A program made the translations under genes and the position numbers. This document shows positions 1-7,525 of a stretch of DNA of 27,931 nucleotides, one piece after another (positions within the stretch are counted from its first letter, which is position 1; each line of letters begins with the position of its first letter). Origin of the DNA: Rubrobacter sp. (GTDB taxonomy: Bacteria > Actinomycetota > Rubrobacteria > Rubrobacterales > Rubrobacteraceae). The notes beneath the pieces are model-generated. The model made no database searches and had not been told where the DNA came from. It saw nothing but the letters and a program-made list of their open reading frames with translations. The stretch spans positions 1 through 27,931 of the forward strand of contig JACDAR010000041.1 of assembly GCA_013695335.1 (NCBI GenBank), written 5' to 3'.

Positions 1-18
1 CGGGGTTTATAGAGCCAG

Positions 19-48
19 GCGACGGTCTGAGGAACCCGATGTTATAAT
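19..48 (+). promoter_or_regulatory. Predicted promoter of mihF operon (leaderless type)
   Basis: A perfect -10 hexamer TATAAT lies at 43-48. An upstream GCGACG at 19-24 (18-base spacer) matches the -35 consensus at three central positions only. The mihF ATG starts at 57, just 8 bases after the -10, so transcription would begin at or next to the start codon. This arrangement is typical of leaderless actinobacterial mRNAs. The -10 is clear; the -35 and the start point are inferred. Confidence 0.6.
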
Positions 49-56
49 CCCGCGCG

Positions 57-380
57 ATGTTGAGGAGGGCTCCCGATAGGACATCTCAGGAGCGCCTGAG
101 CGCGCTCGAAGAGGCGAACAGGGTACGGTTCGCCCGGGCCGATGCCAAACGCGACCTCAAGAGCGGCGACCTCGACATCTATGACCTCCTGATGGACCCG
201 TCCGAAGAGCTTCGTGGCGCGAAGGTCGAGGAGATGTTGCTCGCGGTTCGGGGTATGGGACGGGTCAAGGTTACACGGATACTCAGGGAGGCCAACATCA
301 GTCGTTCCAAGACCCTCGTCGGGCTCACACACGGTCAGCGGGACCGTCTCATCAAGGCTCTGGGGTGCGAGGACGCCTGA
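57..380 (+). CDS. mihF: Integration host factor, actinobacterial type (mIHF)
   Basis: A 107-residue basic nucleoid-associated protein of the mIHF family, which binds and compacts DNA in Actinobacteria and is unrelated to the HU-like IHF of proteobacteria. The family pattern is visible: an N-terminal charged helix (SQERLSALEEANRVRFARAD), a KRDLKSGD stretch, then the helix-two-turn-helix region with VRGMGRVKVTRILREANI around residues 64-81 and a GLTHGQRDRLIKAL tail. Length matches the family. ATG 57 is the only sensible in-frame start and has no room for a Shine-Dalgarno if the TATAAT at 43-48 is the promoter. The end overlaps gmk by 16 bases, the usual actinobacterial mihF-gmk-rpoZ order. Confidence 0.9.
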   Translation: MLRRAPDRTSQERLSALEEANRVRFARADAKRDLKSGDLDIYDLLMDPSEELRGAKVEEMLLAVRGMGRVKVTRILREANISRSKTLVGLTHGQRDRLIKALGCEDA

Positions 381-940
381 TCGTCGTCTCCGGGCCATCG
401 GGGGCGGGAAAGTCTACCCTCATACGGGCGGCCCTCGACGCCGTCCCACCCCTCGGCTATTCCGTGTCGGCGACTACCAGGGCGCCGCGCGATGGTGAAG
501 TTGATCGCCGACACTACATATTCATCTCCCGCGAGGAGTTCGAACGCTGGATCCGGGAGGACAGGTTCCTGGAGTGGGCCGAATATTCGGGTAATCTGTA
601 CGGTACGCCTGAGAGCGCGGTCGACGAGATGCTGGATACCGGGCGATCCGTGATCCTTGAGATAGAGCTTCAGGGTGCGAGGCAGGTCCGAAAAAAGCGC
701 CAGGACGCCGTTATGGTCTTCGTGCGGACGCCGTCCATCGAGGAGACACGGCGGCGGCTCGAAGGACGGGCGACGGAGACCTCCGAGGCGCTGGAACGCC
801 GCATGGCGACGGCCATCGAGGAAGTCGAGGCGCGCGGCGAGTTCGACCACGAGGTGGTAAACGACAATAGGGACGACGCCCGCGAGCGTTTCGTGGGTAT
901 ACTCCGTGAGATCGCACAAGGAGGCGAAGATGCTGAATGA
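365..940 (+). CDS. gmk: Guanylate kinase
   Basis: Phosphorylates GMP (and dGMP) to GDP with ATP in the cytoplasm. The 191-residue protein opens with a P-loop GPSGAGKST at residues 10-18, followed by the GMP-binding segment SATTRAPRDGEVD and HYIFISREEFERWI, then EYSGNLYGTP and EIELQGARQVR, all diagnostic of guanylate kinases. Length is normal (about 190-210). The start is GTG 365 inside the end of mihF, giving a 16-base overlap and implying translational coupling. The 3' end overlaps rpoZ by 11 bases. No unusual residues seen. Confidence 0.96.
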   Translation: MRGRLIVVSGPSGAGKSTLIRAALDAVPPLGYSVSATTRAPRDGEVDRRHYIFISREEFERWIREDRFLEWAEYSGNLYGTPESAVDEMLDTGRSVILEIELQGARQVRKKRQDAVMVFVRTPSIEETRRRLEGRATETSEALERRMATAIEEVEARGEFDHEVVNDNRDDARERFVGILREIAQGGEDAE

Positions 941-1298
941 CCTCAAAATAGACGAACTTTTGCAGAAGGTGGACTCTCGCTACGGGCTGGTGCTGGCTGG
1001 CGCAAGGAGGGCGCGCGAGATCAACGAGTACACCGCCACGCTGGGCCTGAACGATGCCCTCGGCATCCCTGGTCCGCAGGTCCACACCCGCTCGCAGCAC
1101 CCACTCACCATCGCCATCGAAGAGTTGCGCGAGGGCAAGCTGGATATCAGCTTCAAGGTGCCCATGGCGAAGGCTGAGCAAGATGCCGGGGCCGCTGGGG
1201 GCGACGATTTCGTGAACCCGGCGCCAGGCGCGAGCCCGACGGCCGAAGCGTCCAGTGATGAAGAGGCTGACGGTGGGGAGGGGCAGGGCGCGGCCTGA
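930..1298 (+). CDS. rpoZ: DNA-directed RNA polymerase subunit omega
   Basis: Small subunit that promotes assembly and stability of RNA polymerase by wrapping beta-prime. The protein (122 residues from ATG 930) begins with KIDELLQKVDSRYGLVLAGA and has RRAREIN and HPLTIAIEELREGKL, the conserved omega core. A strong Shine-Dalgarno AAGGAGG at 918-924 sets ATG 930 as the start rather than the in-frame ATG at 906. The C-terminal 40 or so residues form an Ala/Gly/Asp/Glu-rich acidic tail outside the core fold, longer than in the shortest omega proteins. It overlaps the end of gmk by 11 bases. Confidence 0.93.
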   Translation: MLNDLKIDELLQKVDSRYGLVLAGARRAREINEYTATLGLNDALGIPGPQVHTRSQHPLTIAIEELREGKLDISFKVPMAKAEQDAGAAGGDDFVNPAPGASPTAEASSDEEADGGEGQGAA

Positions 1299-1343
1299 GG
1301 CCGTGGCCGCACCACTCCAGCCAGTTAGCGAACCGCAAGAACT

Positions 1344-2426
1344 TTGATCCTCCACCGCGTTGGGCCTGGTCCCGGCGCTCTCTCTGCTCCAACCATCTCG
1401 CGCGAGCTGCGCGAAGCTGGCCTCGAAGTGGAGGTGGTCCTCGACCCTGGCGCGAGGTTGTATATCGGGCCTGCTGCGTTCTCTGGGGCCGTGGTCGAGA
1501 AACCTTCCAGGAACCCTGGGATCCTGCTTTTCGCACCGGCGTCCGCCGGTACCATCGCCCGGCTCGCGCACGGCCTGGAAGCTGGCGTGGCGAGTTCTGG
1601 TTTGAATGCCAGGTTCGTGGTTCCGGATCTCGCTGCGGCCACCGCACGGTATCCCGCAGTTCAGAATAATCTGGCGTTGCTGCGGGACGATGGGTTCCGC
1701 GTGATCCAGAATTCCGATGAAGGTATGGCCTCCGCGGCAGTGGCAACGGCGGCGGTTCTTGGCGCGCTCGGTGGGAGGCTTGCTGGCAAACTGGTGATCG
1801 TGACTGCTGGGGGCACGCGCGAGCCAATAGATAGCGTGCGGTTCGTCGGGAACCGATCCTCGGGGAAGATGGGGCTTGCGGTTGCGCGGGAGGCCATGCT
1901 CCTGGGGGCCCAAGTGTCTGTAGTGGCGGCGAACGTGGATCAGGTGGAGCCGGGCGTGGGCTGGTTTCCGGTGGAGACCGTGGACGATATGAAGGATGCG
2001 GTCATGGATCTCGCCGGGGAGGCGGACGCCCTCATCATGGCTGCCGCGGTCTCGGACTTCACCCCGTCCGAGAGGTTGGGCGAGAAGGTGCGGCGACGGG
2101 ACGGGCTGAGGGTGGAGTTCGTGCCGACTGCTGATATTCTCACCGAGGTCAGGAAATCGTATCCGGATCTCTTCGTGGCCGGGTTCGCCGCGACGCACGG
2201 TGATCCCGTATCTGACGCCAGGGAGAAATTGCGCTCAAAAGGCGCGAACATCATAGTCGGCAACGACATCTCGCAGGCTGGCATCGGGTTCGGCTCAGGG
2301 GAGAACGAGGTGTACGTCGTCGGTAAATCCAGCGTCACCTTCGTACCCCAGACCTCCAAAACGGAGGTGGCACGCGCTATCCTTGACGCTATGATCTCTG
2401 AGATGAGCAAGAAGAGACGGGAGTAG
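1344..2426 (+). CDS. coaBC: CoaBC-type phosphopantothenoylcysteine synthetase/decarboxylase with degenerate CoaC half
   Basis: Coenzyme A synthesis. The C-terminal CoaB half (from about residue 148) is intact: TAGGTREPIDSVRFVGNR and SSGKMG at 154-177, AAAVSDF at 233-239, a candidate lysine at 248 and GNDIS near 306-310, so it should join cysteine to 4'-phosphopantothenate. The N-terminal flavoprotein half is short and altered. There is no GGIAAYK flavin loop, no recognisable catalytic His segment, the PAMNxxMW motif is replaced around 87-100, and the substrate clamp with its Cys is missing (EGMASAAVAT at 126-135). Only the PAxxxTIAxLAxG segment remains. An in-frame TAG at 1326 forces a start at or after TTG 1344, so the N terminus really is short. 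Total 360 residues against about 400. Decarboxylase activity is doubtful. Confidence 0.88.
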   Translation: MILHRVGPGPGALSAPTISRELREAGLEVEVVLDPGARLYIGPAAFSGAVVEKPSRNPGILLFAPASAGTIARLAHGLEAGVASSGLNARFVVPDLAAATARYPAVQNNLALLRDDGFRVIQNSDEGMASAAVATAAVLGALGGRLAGKLVIVTAGGTREPIDSVRFVGNRSSGKMGLAVAREAMLLGAQVSVVAANVDQVEPGVGWFPVETVDDMKDAVMDLAGEADALIMAAAVSDFTPSERLGEKVRRRDGLRVEFVPTADILTEVRKSYPDLFVAGFAATHGDPVSDAREKLRSKGANIIVGNDISQAGIGFGSGENEVYVVGKSSVTFVPQTSKTEVARAILDAMISEMSKKRRE

Positions 2427-2427
2427 T

Positions 2428-3642
2428 ATGGTTGAGCGAACGGCGGCGGGGGCGGCCCGTGGGGATTCAGGGGTGCGCACGTCGCACCTGTTCACGTCGG
2501 AGTCCGTGACCGAGGGTCACCCTGACAAGATAGCGGATCAAATCTCCGACTCCATACTCGACGCCGCTATGTCCGACGATCCCGCGAGCCGGGTTGCCTG
2601 CGAGACGCTGGTAACAACCGGCCTGGTGGTGGTTGCGGGTGAGATCACCACTTCCACTTACGTTGACATCCCGACCCTCGTGCGCCGCACGATATCCGAG
2701 ATCGGCTACACCCGCGCCAAGTTCGGATTCGACGCCGAGACGTGCGGCGTCATCACCTCCATAGACCCACAGTCCGCAGACATCGCCCAGGGTGTGGATC
2801 GCGCAAGCGACGCGGAGCTGGATGAGATCGGGGCAGGCGACCAGGGGATGATGTTCGGCTTCGCCTGCCGCGAGACGGAAGAGTTGATGCCGCTCCCGAT
2901 CACGCTCGCCCACGCCCTCACGCGCCGCCTGACCGCCGTCCGCAAGAACGATGACCTCCCTTACCTCCGGCCCGACGGCAAGAGCCAGGTGACGGTGCGC
3001 TACGAGGGCCAGCGTCCCGTCGCCGTAGAGAAGGTGCTCATCTCCGCCCAGCATCAGGACGGGGCGGAGCATGGGATGAAAGACGATCTGATAGAGGCCG
3101 TGATCGAACCCGTCATGCCGGAAGGGCTCTACGATAGGAACGCGACCGAGATACTGGTCAACCCAACTGGCCGGTTCGTGACGGGCGGGCCGCAGGGTGA
3201 CACGGGCCTGACCGGGCGCAAGATCATAGTTGACACCTACGGCGGCTCCATACCGCACGGCGGTGGCGCATTCTCCGGTAAGGACCCGACCAAGGTGGAC
3301 CGTTCAGCCTCATACGCAGCCCGCTGGGTCGCCAAGAACGTGGTGGCCGCCGGGCTGGCAGAGCGGTGCATGGTCCAGATCGCCTACGCCATCGGCGTCG
3401 CCCGTCCCGTCAGCGTGATGGTTGACACCTTCGGCACCGAGGAGGTTGACTTGACCACCTTGACCACCCTGGTCGAGGAACACTTCGATCTCAGGCCTGG
3501 CGCCATCATCCGCGACCTCAGGCTGCAACGTCCCATCTACGCGGCCACCGCGGCCTACGGACACTTCGGACGCCGCGAGCCAGGCTTCACCTGGGAGGAG
3601 ACCTCGCGGGCGGACGATCTGCGCCGCGCCGCGGGCCTGTAG
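2428..3642 (+). CDS. metK: S-adenosylmethionine synthetase
   Basis: Makes S-adenosylmethionine from methionine and ATP. Family signatures: FTSESVTEGHPDKIADQISD near the N terminus (catalytic His, Mg/ATP ligands), GAGDQGMMFGFACRET, and GGGAFSGKDPTKVDRSASYA in the C-terminal third. At 404 residues the length is normal. ATG 2428 follows the coaBC stop by one base and has a GGGAG upstream; a GTG at 2473 would remove about 15 non-conserved residues and is a possible alternative start. Co-transcription with coaBC is very likely. Confidence 0.96.
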   Translation: MVERTAAGAARGDSGVRTSHLFTSESVTEGHPDKIADQISDSILDAAMSDDPASRVACETLVTTGLVVVAGEITTSTYVDIPTLVRRTISEIGYTRAKFGFDAETCGVITSIDPQSADIAQGVDRASDAELDEIGAGDQGMMFGFACRETEELMPLPITLAHALTRRLTAVRKNDDLPYLRPDGKSQVTVRYEGQRPVAVEKVLISAQHQDGAEHGMKDDLIEAVIEPVMPEGLYDRNATEILVNPTGRFVTGGPQGDTGLTGRKIIVDTYGGSIPHGGGAFSGKDPTKVDRSASYAARWVAKNVVAAGLAERCMVQIAYAIGVARPVSVMVDTFGTEEVDLTTLTTLVEEHFDLRPGAIIRDLRLQRPIYAATAAYGHFGRREPGFTWEETSRADDLRRAAGL

Positions 3643-3647
3643 TCCCT

Positions 3648-5903
3648 TTGCGCAGCCGGATCACCGGAACGAAGACCCCGCCGCGACGCGCCTCCACCCG
3701 AGCCGTGCGGGTGTGCCTTCTGATTTCCACCCACGCAATCCCGCCGTTCAGCTACCGCGTACCCGAACACCTCGCAGACAGAGTCCACCCCGGCTCGGCG
3801 GTCACGGCCCCGCTATCCGGCTATCCACGCCTCGGAATAGTGGTTGACCACGACCACGAAGCCGATATCCATGCGCTCGAAGATATCAGGGCGGTGATTG
3901 GAGACCTCACCCTCTCCGCCGAAGTGGTGGAAGCCTGCAGATGGGCCTCGGAGGCCGCCGCAATCCCCGTCGCGATGGCCCTGCGGGCAGCGCTCCCGCC
4001 CGGCCTGAAAACCAGCAGCTACCGCGTGATCTCACCACTTGCCAACTGGCATTGGCAGAAAGATGAGATCGTCAGTCGGGCGAGCTTGCGAAAAGCGCTG
4101 GGCGACACGGGTTTCAAGGAAGCCGAGAGGACCGGCAGGGTGGAGCTTGCGCCTGCATTGCCGGATCGGGGCGCCGTGGAGTGGGCGGCAGTCAGGGGCG
4201 GTCCTGAGCCAGACCTGAGCCGTGCCCCGCGCCAGCGCGCTCTGTTCGAAGCCCTCGTGCGGCACGGACACGGTTGGTCGGTGTCGGATCTTCTCTCTGA
4301 GGCTGGCGCGAAACGCGACGCGCTGCGGCAGCTCGTTCGCCGGGGCGCGGTAAGGCTCGAACGCCGTCCGGAGCCAGCACCGATCTTCGAGTCCCGTGCC
4401 GGAGAAGACGCTGCGATCCTCGCGCCGTTCCTGCGGAGCGCGGGCCGCGTCGTGGATCTCGGCGGCGCATGGGTGTGGAGGACGCCAGCGGCTGAGTGGG
4501 GCCAGGCCGTGGCCGCCGTGGTGCTTGCGGCGTCTGAGGGCGGCGAACAGACGCTGGTACTCGTGCCCGAGCGGCGGGGCGTGGATGCGATGGTGCGGGA
4601 TCTCATCCGGCTGCTACCTGAAGGGCTTCGTATTGCGCCGTATCACGGCGGGTTGGGGAGGAAGCGGGGCGCGGTCTTCGAGGCTGCCCGTGAAGGCTCG
4701 GTGGACGTGCTTGTCGGAACCCGCTCGGCTGCGCTCCTGCCGCTTGCCCGTCTCGGGGCCGTGTGCGTGGTGGACGAGCCGAACGGCGCCCATCGCGCGG
4801 AACCTGGCTTCGAGGGCGTTCCCATCCACGCCAGGGATCTGGCGATTCGGCGCGGTGAGATCGAAGGTTCCGGCGTCCTTTGTCTCTCTCCCACACCGTC
4901 GTTGCGCCTCCAGGCTCCCGAGAACAAAGTCAGGGAGCTTCCCACCCGCTCCCTCGGGCAGATGCCGGATATTCGGATAGTGGATATGCGGGGGACGGGG
5001 GCCACGTTCAGCCCGGCCCTGCTCGACACGTGCGCAAAGGGGAGGGCGGCGGGTACACGGGTTGGCGTGGTGGCGAGCCGGACTGGCGCTTCAACGAAGG
5101 TCTACTGCAATGGCTGCGGGGCCATCAGGACGTGTCCCGAGTGCGGCTTCGACCTCTCGGTTCATGGCGGTTTGCTCGAGTGCGTCAGGTGCGGAAATAG
5201 AGGGCGAAAGCCTGGACCGTGCGAAGAGTGCGGCTCCGAACGCGTAGTCTCCACTGGACTCTCCGCCGAGCGCATAAAGGCCGAACTTGCGCGCGCCCTG
5301 AAAGAGCCGGTCGGGCTGCTCACGGCGGGCACCGACGATGGGGAAGACCGACGGGTCATAGTGGGAACCGCGCATCGAATTCTGGATCGGGAATGGGGGA
5401 CGGTGATCCTCCCCGATTCAGACCACCTCCTGCTCGGGAGCGGCATGGGGGCCGCCGAGCGGGCGTTTCGCATCCTCCACGGCGCAGTCGAGGTTGCCCG
5501 CGAGCGTCTCCTGGTGCAGACCAGGATGCCGGATCACCACGCGCTGCAAACCGCACTCCGTAACGATTATCCAGACTTTGTAGCTACGGAGTTGCCCCGT
5601 CTGCGTGAGGCTGGTTATCCTCCATACGCGCACCTGGCGGCATTGACCTTCAAGGGGCCGGAGAACAGGGTGCGGCGTGCGGTAGAATCCGAACTGTTGC
5701 CCGCCCTGGAAAATGGGGTCGAAGCGTCGCCGCTGGTACCTATCTCGGCGGCTGGCGAGGATCCGGCCTGGCGCATGTTGCTGCGTTCCAAAGATCGCTC
5801 GCCCGTCGCGCGGGCCGGGGCGCTCGCAGCCCGCCGGATGGCGAAGCTCGGAAAGCCCGGGGGGCCTCGGGTGAGGGTGGATGTGGACCCTGAGGAGGTT
5901 TAA
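3648..5903 (+). CDS. priA: Primosomal protein N' (PriA-like), helicase-inactive actinobacterial form
   Basis: PriA recognises stalled replication forks and loads the primosome. The protein has an N-terminal DNA-binding region (STHAIPPFSYRVPEHL, GSAVTAPLSGYPRLGIVV) and an intact zinc-binding region with four CxxC pairs, CNGCG, CPECG, CVRCG and CEECG, between residues 487 and 528. The helicase motifs are lost. The P-loop position near residue 270 reads LGGAWVWRTPAAEW instead of GxTGSGKT, and the DEEH box near 376 reads DEPN. This ATPase-negative form is known from actinobacterial PriA proteins, so a structural role is expected. Length is 751 residues. The annotated start is TTG 3648, six bases after metK; GTG 3705 just before VCLLISTHA is an alternative. 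Confidence 0.9.
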   Translation: MRSRITGTKTPPRRASTRAVRVCLLISTHAIPPFSYRVPEHLADRVHPGSAVTAPLSGYPRLGIVVDHDHEADIHALEDIRAVIGDLTLSAEVVEACRWASEAAAIPVAMALRAALPPGLKTSSYRVISPLANWHWQKDEIVSRASLRKALGDTGFKEAERTGRVELAPALPDRGAVEWAAVRGGPEPDLSRAPRQRALFEALVRHGHGWSVSDLLSEAGAKRDALRQLVRRGAVRLERRPEPAPIFESRAGEDAAILAPFLRSAGRVVDLGGAWVWRTPAAEWGQAVAAVVLAASEGGEQTLVLVPERRGVDAMVRDLIRLLPEGLRIAPYHGGLGRKRGAVFEAAREGSVDVLVGTRSAALLPLARLGAVCVVDEPNGAHRAEPGFEGVPIHARDLAIRRGEIEGSGVLCLSPTPSLRLQAPENKVRELPTRSLGQMPDIRIVDMRGTGATFSPALLDTCAKGRAAGTRVGVVASRTGASTKVYCNGCGAIRTCPECGFDLSVHGGLLECVRCGNRGRKPGPCEECGSERVVSTGLSAERIKAELARALKEPVGLLTAGTDDGEDRRVIVGTAHRILDREWGTVILPDSDHLLLGSGMGAAERAFRILHGAVEVARERLLVQTRMPDHHALQTALRNDYPDFVATELPRLREAGYPPYAHLAALTFKGPENRVRRAVESELLPALENGVEASPLVPISAAGEDPAWRMLLRSKDRSPVARAGALAARRMAKLGKPGGPRVRVDVDPEEV
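5892..5898 (+). promoter_or_regulatory. Ribosome binding site deciding the def start
   Basis: GAGGAGG at 5892-5898 lies inside the last codons of priA, nine bases before ATG 5908. It selects that ATG over the upstream in-frame ATG 5881. Confidence 0.75.
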
Positions 5904-5907
5904 TTCT

Positions 5908-6405
5908 ATGGTGTTGGATATCAGACAATTCGGAGACCCTGTACTCAAGTCGCGCGCAACGCCGGTGAAAGAGTTCGACGAGCAACTCGAAAAACTCGCC
6001 CAGGATATGCTCGCCACCATGCGCGAGCACGAGGGAGTGGGACTCGCCGCAAATCAGGTCGGCAGGTTGAAACGCATTCTCGTCGCGTCCATCGAAGACG
6101 ATGAGTTCGTGATCGTCAACCCCATGATCGAAGACTGGTCAGAAGAGGCCGCTAAGGAGACCGAGGGTTGTCTCTCCATCCCCGGCATCCAGGTCGGGGT
6201 CGAGAGGCCAACCGCCATAACTATCTCCGGCTCCGACGCCACTGGAAACCCGGTGCGTATGGAGGTGACGGACCTGCTCGCCCGCGTGTTCCAGCACGAG
6301 GTGGATCACCTCGATGGCGTCACCATCCTGGAGCGCACCGACCGCGAATCACGCAAGGCAGCCATGCGCGAGTTGCGCGAACGGCTCCTTGCCCAGAAGA
6401 GCTAG
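5908..6405 (+). CDS. def: Peptide deformylase
   Basis: Removes the formyl group from the N-terminal Met of new proteins. All three metal-site motifs are present: GVGLAANQ at residues 43-50, EGCLS at 86-90 (Cys88 ligand) and QHEVDH at 129-134 (His130, Glu131, His134). From ATG 5908 it is 165 residues, typical of the family. It starts five bases after the priA stop, and the next gene is fmt, the enzyme that adds the formyl group, a classic pairing. No divergence in key residues. Confidence 0.96.
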   Translation: MVLDIRQFGDPVLKSRATPVKEFDEQLEKLAQDMLATMREHEGVGLAANQVGRLKRILVASIEDDEFVIVNPMIEDWSEEAAKETEGCLSIPGIQVGVERPTAITISGSDATGNPVRMEVTDLLARVFQHEVDHLDGVTILERTDRESRKAAMRELRERLLAQKS

Positions 6406-6420
6406 CTCGCGTAACCAATC

Positions 6421-7341
6421 ATGAACGTAGTCTTCGCAGGCACCCCGGAGTTCGCCGCAACGATCCTGCGCGGCCTGATGGACTCCCAGAACCAGGTCGG
6501 GCTCGTCATATCCCAGCCAGACGCCCGTAGGGGCCGGGGACGCAAGACCGCCAGCCCGCCGGTCGCGAAAACGGCAATCGAAGCGGGCCTGCCGCTCCGC
6601 CAGCCCGCCCGAATCTCCGAGGCGGCAGGTGAGATCTCCACCTTCGACATCCTCGTAGTGGCGGCATACGGCCAGCTTCTGCGCCCAGACACCCTCTACG
6701 CAGCCACCAACGGCGCCTATAACGTCCACGCCTCCCTCCTGCCAGCCTACCGCGGCGCAGCACCAATAGAGCGCGCCATCATGGCCGGAGAGACCCAAAC
6801 CGGCGTCACGATAATGCGCATGGACGAGGGCCTGGATACGGGCCCAACGGCCCTCCAACGCCACTGCCAGATCTCCCCAGACACAACCGGCGGAGAACTC
6901 ACACAGATACTCGCCGACCTCGGAGCTAAAGCTATAGTAGACGGTTTGAATTTACTCGAAGAACAAAGTCTCACCCTAACGCCACAGGATAGTCTTAAAG
7001 CTACATATGCTGCTAGGCTATCGGTAGAGGATACGATTTTGAGGTGGGAGGGTAAGGCAAAAATGGAGCATGATCGGGTTAGGGCGCTGGCTCCGCGCAT
7101 GGGGGCCAGGGTATTCCACGCTGCGGTGGACGGTCCGATCAAGATTTTGCGCACGCGTATCCCCGACGAAGGTGACTATGATCTGGGTCCAGGAAAAATT
7201 TATGCTGCAAACAAACGTATTTTGGTGGGATGCGGCAGGGGAGTACTGGAAATACTGGAACTTCAGAAGCCGGGATCGCGGTCGCTCGACGCCGCCAGTT
7301 ACCTGCTCGGCAACCGTCTCGAAGGACGTTTTGAACTCTAG
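6421..7341 (+). CDS. fmt: Methionyl-tRNA formyltransferase
   Basis: Formylates Met-tRNA(fMet) using 10-formyl-THF for initiation. The N-terminal formyltransferase domain begins VVFAGTPEFAATIL and holds the catalytic region NVHASLLPAYRGAAP (Asn101, His103) and DEGLDTGP with Asp139. The C-terminal tRNA-binding domain follows from about residue 200. Total 306 residues, normal. The start ATG 6421 lies 15 bases after def, with no strong Shine-Dalgarno. The linker between the domains (about 6921-7020) is 43% GC by direct count against 64% in the preceding 100 bases, with many AT-ending codons, unlike the rest of the gene. The frame is intact through it. Confidence 0.95.
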   Translation: MNVVFAGTPEFAATILRGLMDSQNQVGLVISQPDARRGRGRKTASPPVAKTAIEAGLPLRQPARISEAAGEISTFDILVVAAYGQLLRPDTLYAATNGAYNVHASLLPAYRGAAPIERAIMAGETQTGVTIMRMDEGLDTGPTALQRHCQISPDTTGGELTQILADLGAKAIVDGLNLLEEQSLTLTPQDSLKATYAARLSVEDTILRWEGKAKMEHDRVRALAPRMGARVFHAAVDGPIKILRTRIPDEGDYDLGPGKIYAANKRILVGCGRGVLEILELQKPGSRSLDAASYLLGNRLEGRFEL

Positions 7342-7525
7342 TTTGGTGTCGCCATAGCGCCACCGGTGGTGTGCTCGCAGGCACGGTGCGCAGGATGTAG
7401 GTATAGTCGCAAGGTGTTTGCGACGGTGTTAAACTGCAACACTGTCATGGGCGTATGAGGCTTACTAGGGGAGCGTCATAAGAGAGCCAGAAACAAGCGT
7501 CAGCGTATCTCAACCGGAAGTCGAG
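7342..7525. other. Intergenic region fmt to acyltransferase
   Basis: This 184-base gap holds a perfect 10-bp palindrome CCACCGGTGG at 7360-7369 and a hairpin at 7406-7424 (listed separately). A weak -10-like TAAACT is at 7430-7435, with only a poor -35 (TCGCAA at 7407). No ORF with family resemblance is visible. It is the likely boundary between the def-fmt and pilus transcription units, but no canonical terminator with a T-run was found. Confidence 0.4.
7406..7424. repeat. Perfect 7-bp inverted repeat (hairpin)
   Basis: GTCGCAA (7406-7412), a 5-base loop, then TTGCGAC (7418-7424). There is no T-tract after it, so it is not a standard intrinsic terminator; an operator or a structure in the leader of the pilus operon are both possible. 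Confidence 0.5.

Noticed and set aside
711..2198. Long minus-strand ORF (495 codons) opposite gmk, rpoZ and coaBC
   Set aside because: Arg/Pro/His-rich shadow of GC-rich plus-strand genes with clear family motifs; no family resemblance of its own.
2467..3258. Minus-strand ORF of 263 codons opposite metK
   Set aside because: Lies wholly within metK, whose motifs are complete; typical third-position GC shadow.
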